NCBI GenBank assembly: GCA_050084985.1
Contig: JBITNC010000001.1
Span: 57,040,001 to 57,104,000, forward strand
DNA length: 64,000 bases
Direction: 5' to 3'
From: Nageia nagi
Lineage: Eukaryota > Pinophyta
Of this stretch, positions 9,612-22,100 are shown one piece after another. Within the stretch, counting starts at the first letter, position 1. Each line of letters opens with the position of its first letter. Made by a program: the position numbers and the translations under genes. The notes beneath the pieces were generated by a model. It saw nothing but the letters and a program-made list of their open reading frames with translations, searched no databases and had not been told where the DNA came from.

Positions 9612-12250
9612 CCAAGCATCTTCCTGAACTTCTCGAACTTTTCTCTTCCAAGTGCCTTGGTGAATATGTTTATTGTTTGCTCATTAATGGGATAATGTTT
9701 CAGTTGAATTATCTTGACCTCTACATGATTTCAAATCAAATGATACTTTATGTTGATGTGATTTGTTCAATCATTGAACTTTAGGTTCTTGACCAATTGA
9801 ATTGCAAAATATTATCAATCAGAAGTGGATTTGGATGCATTTATTTTTCTTACAAATCTTTTAGTATCTTCCTAGGCCACCAATCTTCTTTGTTGCCTCT
9901 GTAGTAGCCACATACTCTACCTCTATAGTGGAATCTATCAAAATGGATTTCTTTCATGATCTCTAAGAGATAGCTACTGATCCAAGACTCATGGCATATC
10001 TTGAATTCCAAACTCTATTTTCTTTGTTACCATCAAAGTCTAAATCTATATATCCAATCAATTTGAAGTCTTCTACTTTGGAATACTTGAGCCCTAATTC
10101 CTGTATTCCTTTCAAATATTGAAGAACTCTTTTTGCTGCATTCCAATTTTCTTCACATGATTTTTGCATAAATTGAGAGAGAATTCCAACCATAAATGAA
10201 ATGTCTAGTCTAGTTATGGTTAGATGTATGAGACTTCCAATAAGTTGTCTATACTTGGTTGCATTCTCAAATGCATTCCCTTTAGTTGAAAGAGGATTAC
10301 AATATTTCATTCCAAATATGTTCAACAACTCCCCAATGTACTTTCTTTGGAAAATAAAAATGTACCTTAGGTTTTGCATCATTTCAATGCCCAAATAGTA
10401 ATGAAGATGTGCTATATCTATCATTTTAAAACCTCTCTTCAAATCTTGTTTCATGGATGCAATGTAAATTTTATTATTCTTTATTATCAAAAGATCATCC
10501 ACATACACCATAATATATACAACAATTTTACCAACTTTTCTAATAAACAAAGTTGCATCATCAAGATTAAAGTGTTCAAAGTTTATCTTCAAGAGATGCT
10601 TAGTAAGCTTTTTGTACCAAGTGAGAGGAGCTTGTTTTAGCCCATACAAGTACTTGATGAGTTTGCAAAATTTTTATTCATGACCCTTCATTGTAAATCC
10701 TTCTAATTGTTTCATGTATACATTCTCTTTCAAATTACCATTCAAGAAAGCAATCTTCACTTCCATATGATGAACTTTCCATCCATTATGTGCAAGCAAA
10801 GGTCTCATCATAGTCAATACCTTCTTTCTATGCAAAAACCTTAGCTAAAAGGCTCACTTTATGTTTCTCAAGTGAGCTATCTGATCTGTATTTATTTCTA
10901 TATACCCACTTGTATCCAATAGGTTTGGTTCCGTATGGAGGATCCACCAACTTCCATGTCCCATTCTTGATGAGAGCATCAAACTCCTTATTTATAGCAT
11001 CCTTCCAAACATCATGAGAAAAAGCTTATTTAAAGGAAGTTGGCTCATAATCAGCAAAGAAATTCAATTCACAATTAAAAGAACATTCCATATCCTCAAC
11101 ATCATCGCCTAAATCTAAACCTTCTACTACTTCATCTTCAATTCTTTCTCTATAGGAACTCCTAGTTCCTATCTTTCCAACTTCATTGGGATGAACACTC
11201 TCAAGTATTTTGAAGAGCCACTTACGAATCTTTTATGATATTTTTGGTTGCCCAACAAGCTGAGGAGGTTCTTCATTTTCTTCAAGACTCAACCTATCAA
11301 TCCCTTCAATCACATCATCCAAAAGAGTTGTTGAAATCAATGAAGAGGAAGCATCTTATTATTTGTGGAGGTGCTTGTACTATTGGAACATGTGCTACTA
11401 ATAGATCAAGCACTTTTGAAATAGGTACAAGTGGTGTAGATTCCAAAGATTGATATAATATAGTAATCCCCACCTCAAGATTTAGAATCTTATAATCATC
11501 TTGAAAGAAATGCTTTCCATGAGTAAACCTATCAAGGTGATCAAGCTACTGCTCAATAGTCAAGTTAGTCTTGGAATATTCTAGAAAAATGACATCCCTT
11601 GCAAAGAGAATTTTTTTGTTTACCTCATCATAAAACTTATAACCCTTGGTAGTATCTAAGTACCCCAAGAAAATACATTTTTGACTCTTGGCACCAAGTT
11701 TATTTCTTTGTTCCTTGGGACTAGGGCATAATAGGTGGAACCAAAAACTCTGAGATGTCGAATTGAAGGAACATGACCAAACCACATTTTATATGGAGTC
11801 TTATCATTAAGAGCATGAGATGGATATTTTTTTCTAACATACATTACACAATAAACTACATTATCCCAAAACATTATTTTCACATTCTTGAAGAACAACA
11901 TTGCCTGAGTCATATTCAATAAGCTTCTATTCATCCTCTTAGCTACACCATTCTATTATGAATTATAGGAAATAATTATTTGATGCTTGATTCCATGCTA
12001 ACTATGATAGTTTTTGAATTCAATAGATATGTATTCACTCCTATTATCAGAACAAAGTGTGCCAATATGAGTATGAGCTTCTCTCTCAATCATCACATGA
12101 AATTGCTTAAACTTTTCAAAATATTCAGACTTGTTCTTCAACAAATACACCCAACACATCCTAGTGTAATCATCTATGAGAGTCATGATATATTTATTTC
12201 TAGCAGAAGGGAGAGGCAATGGTCCACATAAATCAGAGTGAATGAGTTTT
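9612..12250 (-). pseudogene. Copia integrase-RT-RNase H remnant of C
   Basis: Read on the minus strand from 12219: integrase core with YIMTLIDDYTRMCWVYLLKN and CSDNRSEY (12219-11998), continuing 11934-11546 with the conserved PYKMWFGHVPSIRHLRVFG and KCIFLGY. RT occupies about 11240-10150. It is broken upstream but open from 10649, with MYGLKQAP, the catalytic YVDDLL and the HYYLGIEM motif. The end of RNase H is seen at 9700-9612 as IFTKALGREKFEKFRKMLGL. Frameshifts separate these blocks, and there is no continuous frame. The RT active site is intact although the gene is dead. Confidence 0.85.
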
Positions 12251-12795
12251 AATTTTATACATACTCTAAATTTTGAATAAGAAAAATGTTGTTTATTATG
12301 CTTTCATAGGACACATGCTTCATAAGGATCTATGTTCTTAGGAATAATAGGCAATCCCAAAAAACTTCTCTTTTTCAACAAACAGAGATCATTAAAATTG
12401 AGATGGCCAAATTGTTCATGCCACAAAAGACTAGACGAGAGAATACCTTTTTCTTAATGGGTGAGGTTGGCAAAATTCTTTGATTTGGTAGAACTTCCAT
12501 GCATCTTTAACAGCTTCTCATCCATCCCACTATTCATAACCACTTTGTTGTTAGAAGATCTCTTTATCTCCATGATGTCATGGAACATATGAAGTGAGTG
12601 TCCTTGTTAAAGAATGACCACAAGAGATAACATGTTCCTTAATAATTTTGCAAGGTAGAGCACATTATGAAGAATCATATCTAGAAGGCTTGGTAACTTG
12701 AGTCTCACAATACCAATACTTGAAGGTTTGATGCAAGATCTATTAGCAAAGTATATTGCACCATCAATGTTGGTATTCATATCTTTAAATAATTC

Positions 12796-13690
12796 TCATT
12801 GAAATGACATGTGATATATCACATTAGTACCAAGCAACCATGCATCCTCCAAAGATGTAAATGAAGAATTACATAAATTTTCAATTGTAGTGTAACAATA
12901 GGTTGTAACATAGTGAGCAGTTATCATTCTCCTATTTTTTATTACTTTCTTTGATCTTATCCCATGAAGTGTGATAGGTATTAGCTTCATGGCCTCACCT
13001 ATCACATTTTTTACAATGGAGGTTGTTCCTCCCATCATGATCACCTTGATTAGATCTACCCCCTACCTCTATGATTCCTCCTACCACCACCACAGTTGCT
13101 ACTTTCACCTCGAGAAGAGTCATATGCAACATTCTTTACATTTTGAGCAATACACAATGTGTTCGAAGTAGGATCACTATATTTATTACCAAATGCCTTC
13201 TCATGTTTTGCAATCTTATTTACCAAAGTATCAAATGTGAGAGACTTTAAGTTGCCACTAGCTTGCAAGGATTCAAGATAATTTGAATATGTTGGGTAAA
13301 ATGCCTTAATCAAAGCTATGAGAGCAATATCAATCTTCACACCAATAGAGTCAATATCATGCATAATTGCTCTAATTTCATAAATCAATGCCATGGGATC
13401 ATCATTTTTTAACTCTAGATTAAAAAGTTTCAATTACAATTGGATTAATTCTAATTCAGAATGGGAGTCAAATAAGTCTTTGATTTTCTTAAATGCATTG
13501 CACTCATAATCAATGGAGTTAATGTGTTGGTTAACCTCTTCACTAATTGAAGATGCAGTAAAAGCATATGCTTTACTATTTGTCATGTTCCAAACCGTAA
13601 GCTCCTTGACATGAGTCATTTGGTAGGTTGGTTATCACCATCAAACATGTTAACCAAAAAATCATTGAAAATCATGGTATGCTTAATTTT
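12796..13690 (-). pseudogene. Copia gag-protease remnant of C
   Basis: Gag pieces run 13619-13434 and 13433-13056 (for example MALIYEIRAIMHDIDSIG and NYLESLQASGNLKSLTFDTL, typical of copia gag). They end in a Gly/Arg-rich basic tract. A zinc-knuckle relic at about 12985-13040 reads HCKKCDR, stop, GHEANTYH: a Cys has become Tyr and an Arg codon TGA. The protease site reads WLLGTNVIYHMSF, where DSGA would be expected, so the catalytic Asp is gone. G-to-A type changes explain several of these. Confidence 0.78.
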
Positions 13691-15033
13691 TTTAGACCAC
13701 TATGACTAATTTTATTTACTAGTTAACACAATTCCAACAATGCTCACAAGTGAATGCATTTTTAACAAAACTTCAATATCTCAAAATTTTAATTTTTTAA
13801 AGTGATCTTTTCCTCAAAATAAGGTTTATATAAATTTTGTATTTCTATCAAAATTTATACATTTTAAAGGTCTGAAAACTATCTCAAATTGTAGCCATTG
13901 AAATTCTATATCTAATGAAAAAAATCACCAAAAATGGACAAAAAATGAAGAAGTTATGACCAAAATACTTTTCAAGTTCAAAAGGCTAAAAAACAACTCA
14001 AAATGCTGATTAGACACAAAAATTGAGGTAGAATGCAAACTGTGCAAGTAGGTGAATGTGGCAAGGGTAGACTACTAATGTGGTAGTATTCTAACATAGC
14101 ATTAACTAGATGCTAAGGTGGTGGTGATTTATCAATTTTGCTAACATAGCATGTTTGCTAAGCTGGTTGTGGGGTCCACACAATGGTCAAAGGCTCATTT
14201 GATCTATAACCTGCATTTTTTTAGGTTAGAGGCATTAGGGAGTAGGCATAAACATTCTAATGATAGGTAATAGGTGACATTTCATAAGTTGGGCATTACC
14301 AATTAGATGCATTTTAGACGGGTTATATGGGCTAGTTGGAGATAATTAGGTGCTAGGGGGTCGAGAGTAGTATGGAATGTGGGAGGCTATGAGCTTTGGT
14401 GCCTAGGACAAGGCACATAAAGAAAGCATAAATGGGTGGAGCTATTAGATAGTGGTTGTTCCAAGGTGTGGGTGGGTTTAAGGAGTTGCTTGAAGGTTGA
14501 ACACATCGATGTGGTAATGCATGGTGTTGTGTCAAGAGGTGGAGGTGCTCATTTGGATGAGCCATATATTGGGTAGCACATGGAATATGAAATGATACAT
14601 GGTTTTCATACCCATGGGGATGAGTTAAAGATTGCAATGCACAGGCTTGCCAAAGAGCTATGAAAACATGCATAATTTTCAAAAATATGTATGCAAACCA
14701 CCTCAAAAAATTAAATACTATTAACAAAACTTGAAAAAATACTTTTGCAAACCACCTTGGAAAATCATAAATCAGGCTGAAATCACTGCTCACAGGCTCA
14801 AATCTTCAAACAAGCATAATTTCTTTATTTTTGCTCCAAAATAGGTCATGTTGTATATCAAAATGACCAAAATGAAGAGAGGAATCCAATATGGGATTAT
14901 AGAAGGATTTTTAGAAATAGAATTTACAAAAAATTCAGTAAAAAGATTTCTAGAAAATTTTGGACATAGTTACTCTTTGATTTTCATGGAGTTAGAGAGT
15001 CTTGATCTCATAGCTTTGATACCAATGCCAAGT
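13691..15033 (-). other. Leader and PBS of C
   Basis: Non-coding leader of C. TGGTATCAAAGC (minus strand, 15024-15013) is a tRNA-iMet-type primer-binding site about 9 nt from the LTR end. A 146-codon minus frame at 14353-14793 has no recognisable domain and is not called. Confidence 0.65.
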
Positions 15034-15269
15034 TGGATAACTCCAAGATCAAAAAGCATTGTATTAGGTTAGAATAATTCCTTAATACACAAAAAGATTG
15101 ATTTTTCACATTCACCTTTTTGGTGACCCTTGAGATACAATGTAACTCTTCATATTCTCCTAGAAATGACACTTAAAATTTTAACACACACAAAGCTACA
15201 AATTTACTAAATATAGTAACTACTATTATATTATATTTATCACAATCCCCAAGGATTAGGTGTATAACA
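15034..15269 (-). repeat. 5' LTR of C
   Basis: Second copy of the 9339-9579 repeat, with intact TGGATAAC and TATAACA ends. Confidence 0.82.
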
Positions 15270-16294
15270 CCTTTACATACATTATTTATTGTCCAAATAA
15301 AGTAGACATATTACAATTTGAACCTTTGTAAGTTTTTTTTGTAATCTAATATTTTTTTACAAACAAAGGGGACATATTACTATGTGTAAAAAAAATGTTA
15401 TTGTTTAATTTCTTGTACAATATTGTATATTAGCTAGTTTTTAAAAAATATTGCATGTAAGACAAATATATTTAAAAGAAAAGGGGTATGATAGGCAATT
15501 TTATTGTTAAATTCTATAATTATTATTTAAAATATTTGAATACCATTTTTTTCATGTGCCTAGTGGATCCATTTTTAATCATAGATTAAGGGCAAATTGG
15601 TGGCACTAATGGTGAAGGTACAAAGTTGGGAGGAGCTTGCGATGGTTGGGGTATTATGTGGCCCTATCATCATCCCTCGTCCTTTCCTCCTATGCAGTTC
15701 CCCTTTTTTATTATTTTTAAAGGAAACCATTTTTATTATTTTTTTTAGCCATTGCATTGAACCAATTATCATGAATTATTTAAATAAAAAAATAAGCAAG
15801 AAGTTGCTTTTTTTTTACCCTCAAGGTAGATATTATATTAAAGGAACAATTATGCTTCCTCTTCCATTAGTCTCTTATTACTTTTCAAACAATAAACCTA
15901 AGGGGGAGCACCTAACACAACATTTATATTTAAAAAAAAAATATGGAGGGGGAGCATAAATATCACTCATTTTTTGACCCATTTTTTAAAAAAGGGGGTG
16001 AATCTTTTCTTTTTTTTGAAAAGATTTCATATGTCTTCTCTATATATAACACTAAACATTAGCAATTTAACATCAACTTCTAATATTATATATATATATC
16101 AATTGGGGTACATGTTTTCAATGATAAATTATGTTTCCTATTAATGTATGCAGTTTCTTTTCAAACATATGCGTGATTTTTTTTTCAAAATCACAAGTTT
16201 TTATTTTCTCAAAAAAAGGGGATCTTAATTTTTTTTAAAAGGGGGAAAGCGATGATATTTTGAATGATGTTATAGTTATAAAAAAAATTTTGAG
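15270..16294. other. AT-rich stretch with repeated A/G runs
   Basis: No gene recognised. Oligo-A runs followed by four or five G recur (near 15480, 15903, 15950, 15990, 16214 and 16240), often followed by a short A/T-rich block. They resemble polypurine tracts but are not followed by an LTR start I can confirm. A 120-codon frame at 15597-15959 is low complexity. Confidence 0.45.
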
Positions 16295-16492
16295 TTCCAC
16301 TTACTGTGGTCCTCCGCTTTATGTGGGTTCCACTTGTTGTGGCCCACCACTTTGTGCAGGTTCCACTTATTGTGGCCCACCACTTTATGTGGGTTCCACT
16401 TATTGTGGCCCACCACTTTATGTGGGTTCCATTTATTGTGGCCCACCACTTTATGTAGGTTCCACTTGTTGTGGCTCACCACTTATATTCCT
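16295..16492. repeat. 33-bp minisatellite, six units
   Basis: Units start at 16295, 16328, 16361, 16394, 16427 and 16460, exactly 33 bp apart. Each unit runs TTCCACTTATTGTGGCCCAC and then CACTTTATGTGGG, with few substitutions. Because 33 is a multiple of 3 both strands stay open (STYCGPPLYVG repeats on plus, HNKWNPHKVVG on minus). This explains the open frames without implying a protein. Confidence 0.85.
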
Positions 16493-17778
16493 CATAAGCT
16501 TTGAGGTGTTGCTCCTTAATAAAACTACACCTTAAGGTAAAAGTAAATTTATATAAATATATGTCTCCTACCTTATGTCTAGTGCATGTGGGATTTTTTT
16601 ATTTTCCATATGACTATTCATTCAAATAGTAAAAAGCACGTGCTTTCTATGAGCACCTTTTTTGAAGCACAAACTTGATACTTACTTTTTAAGCAAGTAT
16701 TTATTTTCAATTAATGTTTTTGAGTTTTTCAAACATTTATGGTAATGGTTATGAATAAAATAAAGACATAATAAGTATTTAAAGAATGTTACAAGATATT
16801 CTTCATGTAACAATTATTTTATGGGTATCTAGTATTATTCTACCCTAATCCTTTAAATAAAATTTTGTTGATAACAATATGATTAAGTACTTTAAACCTT
16901 AACTTAGGCATCCCAACATCACATTTTGGCTATGTGACAATTAGTTTTATACTTGGTAAAAGTATAATTATATTTTCAAGAATAAAACTTAATATGTGCC
17001 ACTTTGTTACTTGCATCTTAACAAGTTTATATCCTTATTTAATGATTGATACCATATTGTTGATAAGTTCGTATCCATTCTCATGGATTAATGCTACTTT
17101 GTTACTATGATTGCATGCTTTATGATAGATATTCTTTATATAGGCCACAATATTACCTTCTATGCAATAGTATTATTGATAATGGATATTTGGTTTATCC
17201 TTGTCAACATGTTTATTTATAGATGGCCATTTTATTTATAGTGAATTCATGGACTTGTGGCTCATAAATATTGACTAATATATCATCAAGTTGGTATTTT
17301 ATGGTATAAAGTTTGTAAATCTTGATTAGCGGCATAATCAAGTTAACCTTTTATGGCTTGTGGCATATGGTTTGTTACTCTTGACTTAATTGCATTATTA
17401 GTTTACAACTTGATTAATGATAATATAATATATCTTAATATATAATGCCATAATTTATAATAGTCTTCTTTTTGATAGGACAATAACAAGACTCCATAAC
17501 CATGTCTATGTGGCAAATGTTCATTGAATTACTAGATATTTTTTATTCCACTAACATATTTGCAATTAGTTCACATATACTTATGTGATGACCTTACTAT
17601 CTACATTAATGATGCTTAGATATGTTTCGTGTCATTGACTTATTTTTCATCTAAATCTATGGTGACCTCACCACCTATATTAATGGTACTTAGACATGTG
17701 TGGTGTGATGACGCATCCTATTCTAAAGAAACATGTTGATAAATATTATGGTGAAGATTTTATTTTTGTAACAAATCT
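16493..17778. other. AT-rich spacer, no gene seen
   Basis: No domain or RNA gene recognised. A weak imperfect repeat lies at about 17587-17800, where a phrase like 'gatgaccttacta' and 'gcttagatatgt' recurs three times. The third copy leads into the frame at 17779. Confidence 0.45.
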
Positions 17779-18435
17779 ATGATGGCCTTACCACTAATCT
17801 TAAATGTGTTTACTATATTAAACCTACTTGTCTCATTCAAAATAATTATAAATAGAGATAGGCATTCACTATGGAGACATGAATTAGCCATGGAAGGAAA
17901 GTATCTAGCACGTATTAGTTTTGAAGAGAATTATATTTTGCCTAATCCTTTGTTCAATGTTTCACCCAATGCTTTGCTCAATGTTCCATCCAATTCTCTA
18001 CTCAATGTTATACTTAATCCTCTAATCCATGCTCTATCTAATCACATGATCCATGCTCTATCTAATCACATGATCCATGCTCCATCTAATCCTTCAATCC
18101 ATGGTCCACTTAATGCTTCATGTTATGTTTGTACTAATGCTCTAGTTAATGTTACTCCAACTAATGCTAGGAAAATATCATCATCTAGAGTTATGGCCAA
18201 CATATCTTCATTGGAGCATGAAATTCAATCTTTACACCAGCAATTATATGCTACCAACCATAAATATGATTTGTTTAAAAAGAATAGACTAGTGTGTGAG
18301 AAGGCATTTGATTTGATCTTAGAAGAGCAGAATAACTTTATAACTAAGAATGAAATGTTGGTTGAGTATTTTTCTATGCTCTATGAGAAATTAAAATCTC
18401 TTAAGATAAATGCTACTCCTCTTGAAAATCCTTAA
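17779..18435 (+). CDS. Unrecognised 218-codon frame with octapeptide repeats
   Basis: I do not recognise this protein. Residues 1-55 include a hydrophobic stretch at 3-23. Residues 56-127 are nine head-to-tail 8-residue units with Asn at position 1 and a hydrophobic or His/Asn core (for example NPLFNVSP, NALLNVPS, NHMIHALS). Residues 138-210 are charged and helical-looking with heptad-like spacing (SSLEHEIQSLHQQL...), possibly coiled coil. At DNA level the units are 24-bp tandem repeats, some nearly identical (18035-18090). The ATG is the first after an in-frame TGA. No neighbour suggests a role. It may be part of an unidentified mobile element or only a repeat-supported open frame. The long non-repetitive C-terminal half without a stop, in AT-rich DNA, favours a real or recently real gene. 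Confidence 0.35.
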   Translation: MMALPLILNVFTILNLLVSFKIIINRDRHSLWRHELAMEGKYLARISFEENYILPNPLFNVSPNALLNVPSNSLLNVILNPLIHALSNHMIHALSNHMIHAPSNPSIHGPLNASCYVCTNALVNVTPTNARKISSSRVMANISSLEHEIQSLHQQLYATNHKYDLFKKNRLVCEKAFDLILEEQNNFITKNEMLVEYFSMLYEKLKSLKINATPLENP

Positions 18436-19025
18436 GTCATTCAAAGAATATTGTGTTACACAACATCTCTACTAGTTGTTATCTTAAAAATTGTTACGAG
18501 CAAAAGAATATTTTAAGCAATATATATTTGATGTAATGGTTGCTTTCTACTATATAAATAAAGGTATTTGACTAACATATGCTTACTAAGTATTGTCTAC
18601 ATAAACAATGAATCCTATTTTTACAATTTGGTGTATAAGTATATTATGGTTATAATAAATCTTCATAATACCTTGTTATAAATACTGCATACTTCTATGA
18701 CAAGCATTCAAAGCCTATTTAATCTTGCTCATGAAGTTAACCTCATGGGGGATATATATTATATATAAGTTTAACTTCATTAACATTTAAAATAAATGTC
18801 GTGAATCAATTGGTGATAATCTTATGGACTAAGTAATCACTAATTAAGTCTTCTACACTCTTTATAGAGACTTGAATAATTATGCGAATTGGTAATATAT
18901 ACAAAAGCCTTGTATTACGTGATGGATTATTTTTCATTTTATGAAGTTATGTTGCTTCTCTATTGAGAAGTTATATCCATGTTTATGGATGTTTGAAAGG
19001 TTTATTTTCTTCATGATTTCCAATA
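18436..19025. other. AT-rich spacer
   Basis: Nothing recognised. Confidence 0.4.
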
Positions 19026-19150
19026 TTGGAGTAGTTAAAAAGGTTCGCCCTTCTCCATGATTGCCAAGTATTGGAGTGGTGAAAAAGGTTTGACCTTCTC
19101 TATGATTGTCAAGTGTTGGAGTGGTTAAAAAGATTTTCCCTTCTCCCACA
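19026..19150. repeat. 45-bp tandem repeat, about three units
   Basis: TTGGAGTRGTKAAAAAG-type units start at 19026, 19071 and 19116, exactly 45 bp apart. The 71-codon minus-strand frame covering them only reflects the multiple-of-three period. Confidence 0.75.
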
Positions 19151-22100
19151 TTGAAATCTTTTTCCCTTGATGTAAATTGAATTCATGTTATTGAATTAAT
19201 GATACCTTCTACCATCATATACATCATCTAGCATAAGAAAGTATTCCACTAGTACATTACCAAGGTGTAGTCTGATATCAAAAACTACAAGGTCATTTAC
19301 ACTGATATCCAAAATTTCATAAATACACAACAACTAAAATATCTCATAGACAACAATCGATAGATGGAATAACTTTAGCCCAAAGCATCGGAGCTACAAA
19401 ATTAGTTCCCCATTTTCATCGATAAACTTTTGAAGCTTATTAAGATAAATTAACAAATGTTGGACCTAGAAGCCCAAAAAAAGAAGAGGAATACAATTAT
19501 AAAAAATACAAAAGGGAATTGTAGTAAATTAATCATGTCCACTACACATAACTATTTCAAATGGAATAATTTATGGTTGACGAAATAGAGGATACCTCCC
19601 AAGTGACCCAAGTTAGGACCCAACTTATGTCACTACTTAGAATAATAAAAAATGACATGAATTTTTGGATCCTATAATAGGAAAGGTATTCAACACAATC
19701 ACAGTTTGGCTACATCAACCAACTACCTACCACTTTGGTCCAAATCCAACAACAACTCTAGTTAATATCTTAGGAACCCTAAATCATCGATGTAGCAAGA
19801 GAGAATTGGTTTATCCCATAGTTCACAAGTAAGATGTAAATACATTAAGTATAATGTAATGAGGCTGGGCTAAGCCAAATTTTGGTTGATTGTAAATGAA
19901 TAAATGTACTCTGAAAATGAATATAGGTAAAAAGAAGGGATGTTTGATCAAATCTTAGTGTTATGAATGTGTGAAAAAAATGTAATTTAAATTAATAATA
20001 AAAAGGTAAAAAAGAATAAACTAAAGATTCGATTCCAAAATTGATAAGAAGTTATAAATAGTTAATACTTAACTACAAATGATTAAGAAATGAGGAAAAT
20101 AAAAAATTAAGAACTATTAAGAGAAGACCACTTATAAATAGATTTTATTACCCTTGTGATCTTCTCATCTTTAGCATTTTTTGATAGAAAATTTTGAATT
20201 ATGCTTGCACCTATACAATGTGGCAATTAAGTGATTATGTATTTCATTGCATCCTTTGAATGTTTGAACAATTGCATATGTAAAGGAAGTATGTGAAAAT
20301 TTGAATATATTGATTTAGGATATGAGTTTTTATTTGAGCCTTCAATATTCAAAGCACTACATAACTAGTAGAGGGAATATTCTTTCACAATTGTTGAATC
20401 AATTTTCTTGAATTGGAATTCACTTGAGTTTCTATGTTTATCCACCATCATTTATGTGTAGACCTTTAAAGTGCATCAATTTTATGCATATGTAACCTTA
20501 AAATCTTTAGGGACTTTTTGTATATTGTGTGTATTGGTATTATGTACATGTGTGGTAATCACCTTGTTGAAACACTTTGAAAGGATCTTGGATTGCCATT
20601 AAACTTTATCTACTTAACACCTTTGGGAAGAATGTTGAACATCTTAGGATCTTATGTTGTGATCTACATGGAAATCATTTTGATTAAAATCCATTATAAA
20701 ATTTCTATGTTCACAAACCATTGAAAATATATTTTTTAAAAAATCTTAGGAGGCTATTGTTTTACAATAAGACCATGCATGGTTAACAACTTTGGCTAAA
20801 ACATTATGTTGAACACCTTGCAATTACATTTTAATCATCATGAGAGGGAATTTTATTATGAGATATTAACCAACACTACCTCATCATGTAGAGTTAGGTA
20901 TCTACCTTGATGTGTTGGAAATGTAGCCTTTCCAAGAGGCCTTTCCTTCCCCAAAATCCTAAATCATTTTTTTCACTTGTAAATGAGAGAAGAGAGAAAG
21001 AATGTGGAGTAATCCCTACCTGTTTGCTCTATGTTAAGATATCATAGTCAAATATTATTGACACAACTATGAGTTTGCTTGTTGAATCACCCCTCCATAT
21101 CATGGGAACTTCATTTTCCTTGATGTTTTGATGGATTACACTTAGTTTTTCTAAGGGGAAGATTCATGTAATTCATGGGGAGTGAGCAACATGAAGTTTC
21201 CATGTCATTGGGAATTCTGAGATACATGTAAGCTTGCAAGCAATGGAAATCCCCACTTTATTCCCCATAATAAAGCCAATTTTGAAGGAGTCTGTGAGGG
21301 TTTGGTATTCAAAACCTAGAAATGGGAAGAGCTTGAGTGCTAGCATTTTACTAGATTGAACATTAAAAGGATTATTATGGTTTTCTTTGATCTAGGTTGT
21401 CATAAATATGAGTTCCTAGTCTAACCATCCTTTTATCATTATTTTGCCCATAAAAAGGGACCACCATCATATGAAAATCATTATATCTGATGTTGGACAA
21501 TCATTTGAATGATCATTATTTTGATTTGGATTTGTCATTTTGTTATTCTTTGCATAATATGGGTATAATCATGGATAAATAATATTTTAACATCATAATA
21601 TTGCAATGGATCTTTTCTTTTGCTATCATTTGGTAATGTGGATATTTTTTTTGTGGAAAAATGTTGAACCTTGGCTATGTGTATCATGTGAGGATTTATA
21701 TTTGTTGTGTTTCCAATGATAGATCTTGAAGGACTTTTTTTGGGTGCAAGATTGATAGTGTGTAGTGGGTAAAACCATAGGCATAATGGCCATGATAAGA
21801 TTTGATATCATGTCCATGGTTGAAAACCCCAAACACCTATCGTCAAATGTAGATATTGGTAGATTAAATATAGGAATTAAGACAAACATGTATGAATTAA
21901 ATAGATGTAGGTTGGTACTATTTCTTTGGTAACATCTCCTCCATTTTTGAATGTAAATATTATAACATAGTATGATTTCATTCGCACTCTAGGTGGTCCA
22001 TATTGAGAGCCTTTTTCTATGGTTTATGTATGCATACAATAATATTTGAGGAGCACATGTTTGGTTGTATCATGTCATATCTATCCTATCATTTTTATTT

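Larger units (their letters stand above)
9339..15269 (-). mobile_element. Ty1/copia LTR retrotransposon C, decayed
   Basis: Minus-strand copia flanked by two similar terminal repeats (9339-9579 and 15034-15269). On the minus strand the 5' LTR starts TGTTATACACC and ends TTATCCA. The PBS and gag lie at high coordinates and RT/RNase H at low ones. Ends are approximate: the left copy has lost the TG, and the only matching flank is ACACC (9335-9339 and 15267-15271), which overlaps the ends. The reading frame has many stops and shifts. C belongs to a different copia lineage from A and F. Confidence 0.82.

Noticed and set aside
14353-14793. 146-codon minus-strand gene
   Set aside because: Lies in the leader of C, has no domain and ordinary AT-rich composition.
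16260-16535. Cys/Pro-rich 91-codon protein
   Set aside because: It only reads through the 33-bp minisatellite, and the opposite strand is open too.
19530-19900. Gag-like coding remnant
   Set aside because: Some Gln/Pro-rich words in one frame but too many stops and no diagnostic motif.
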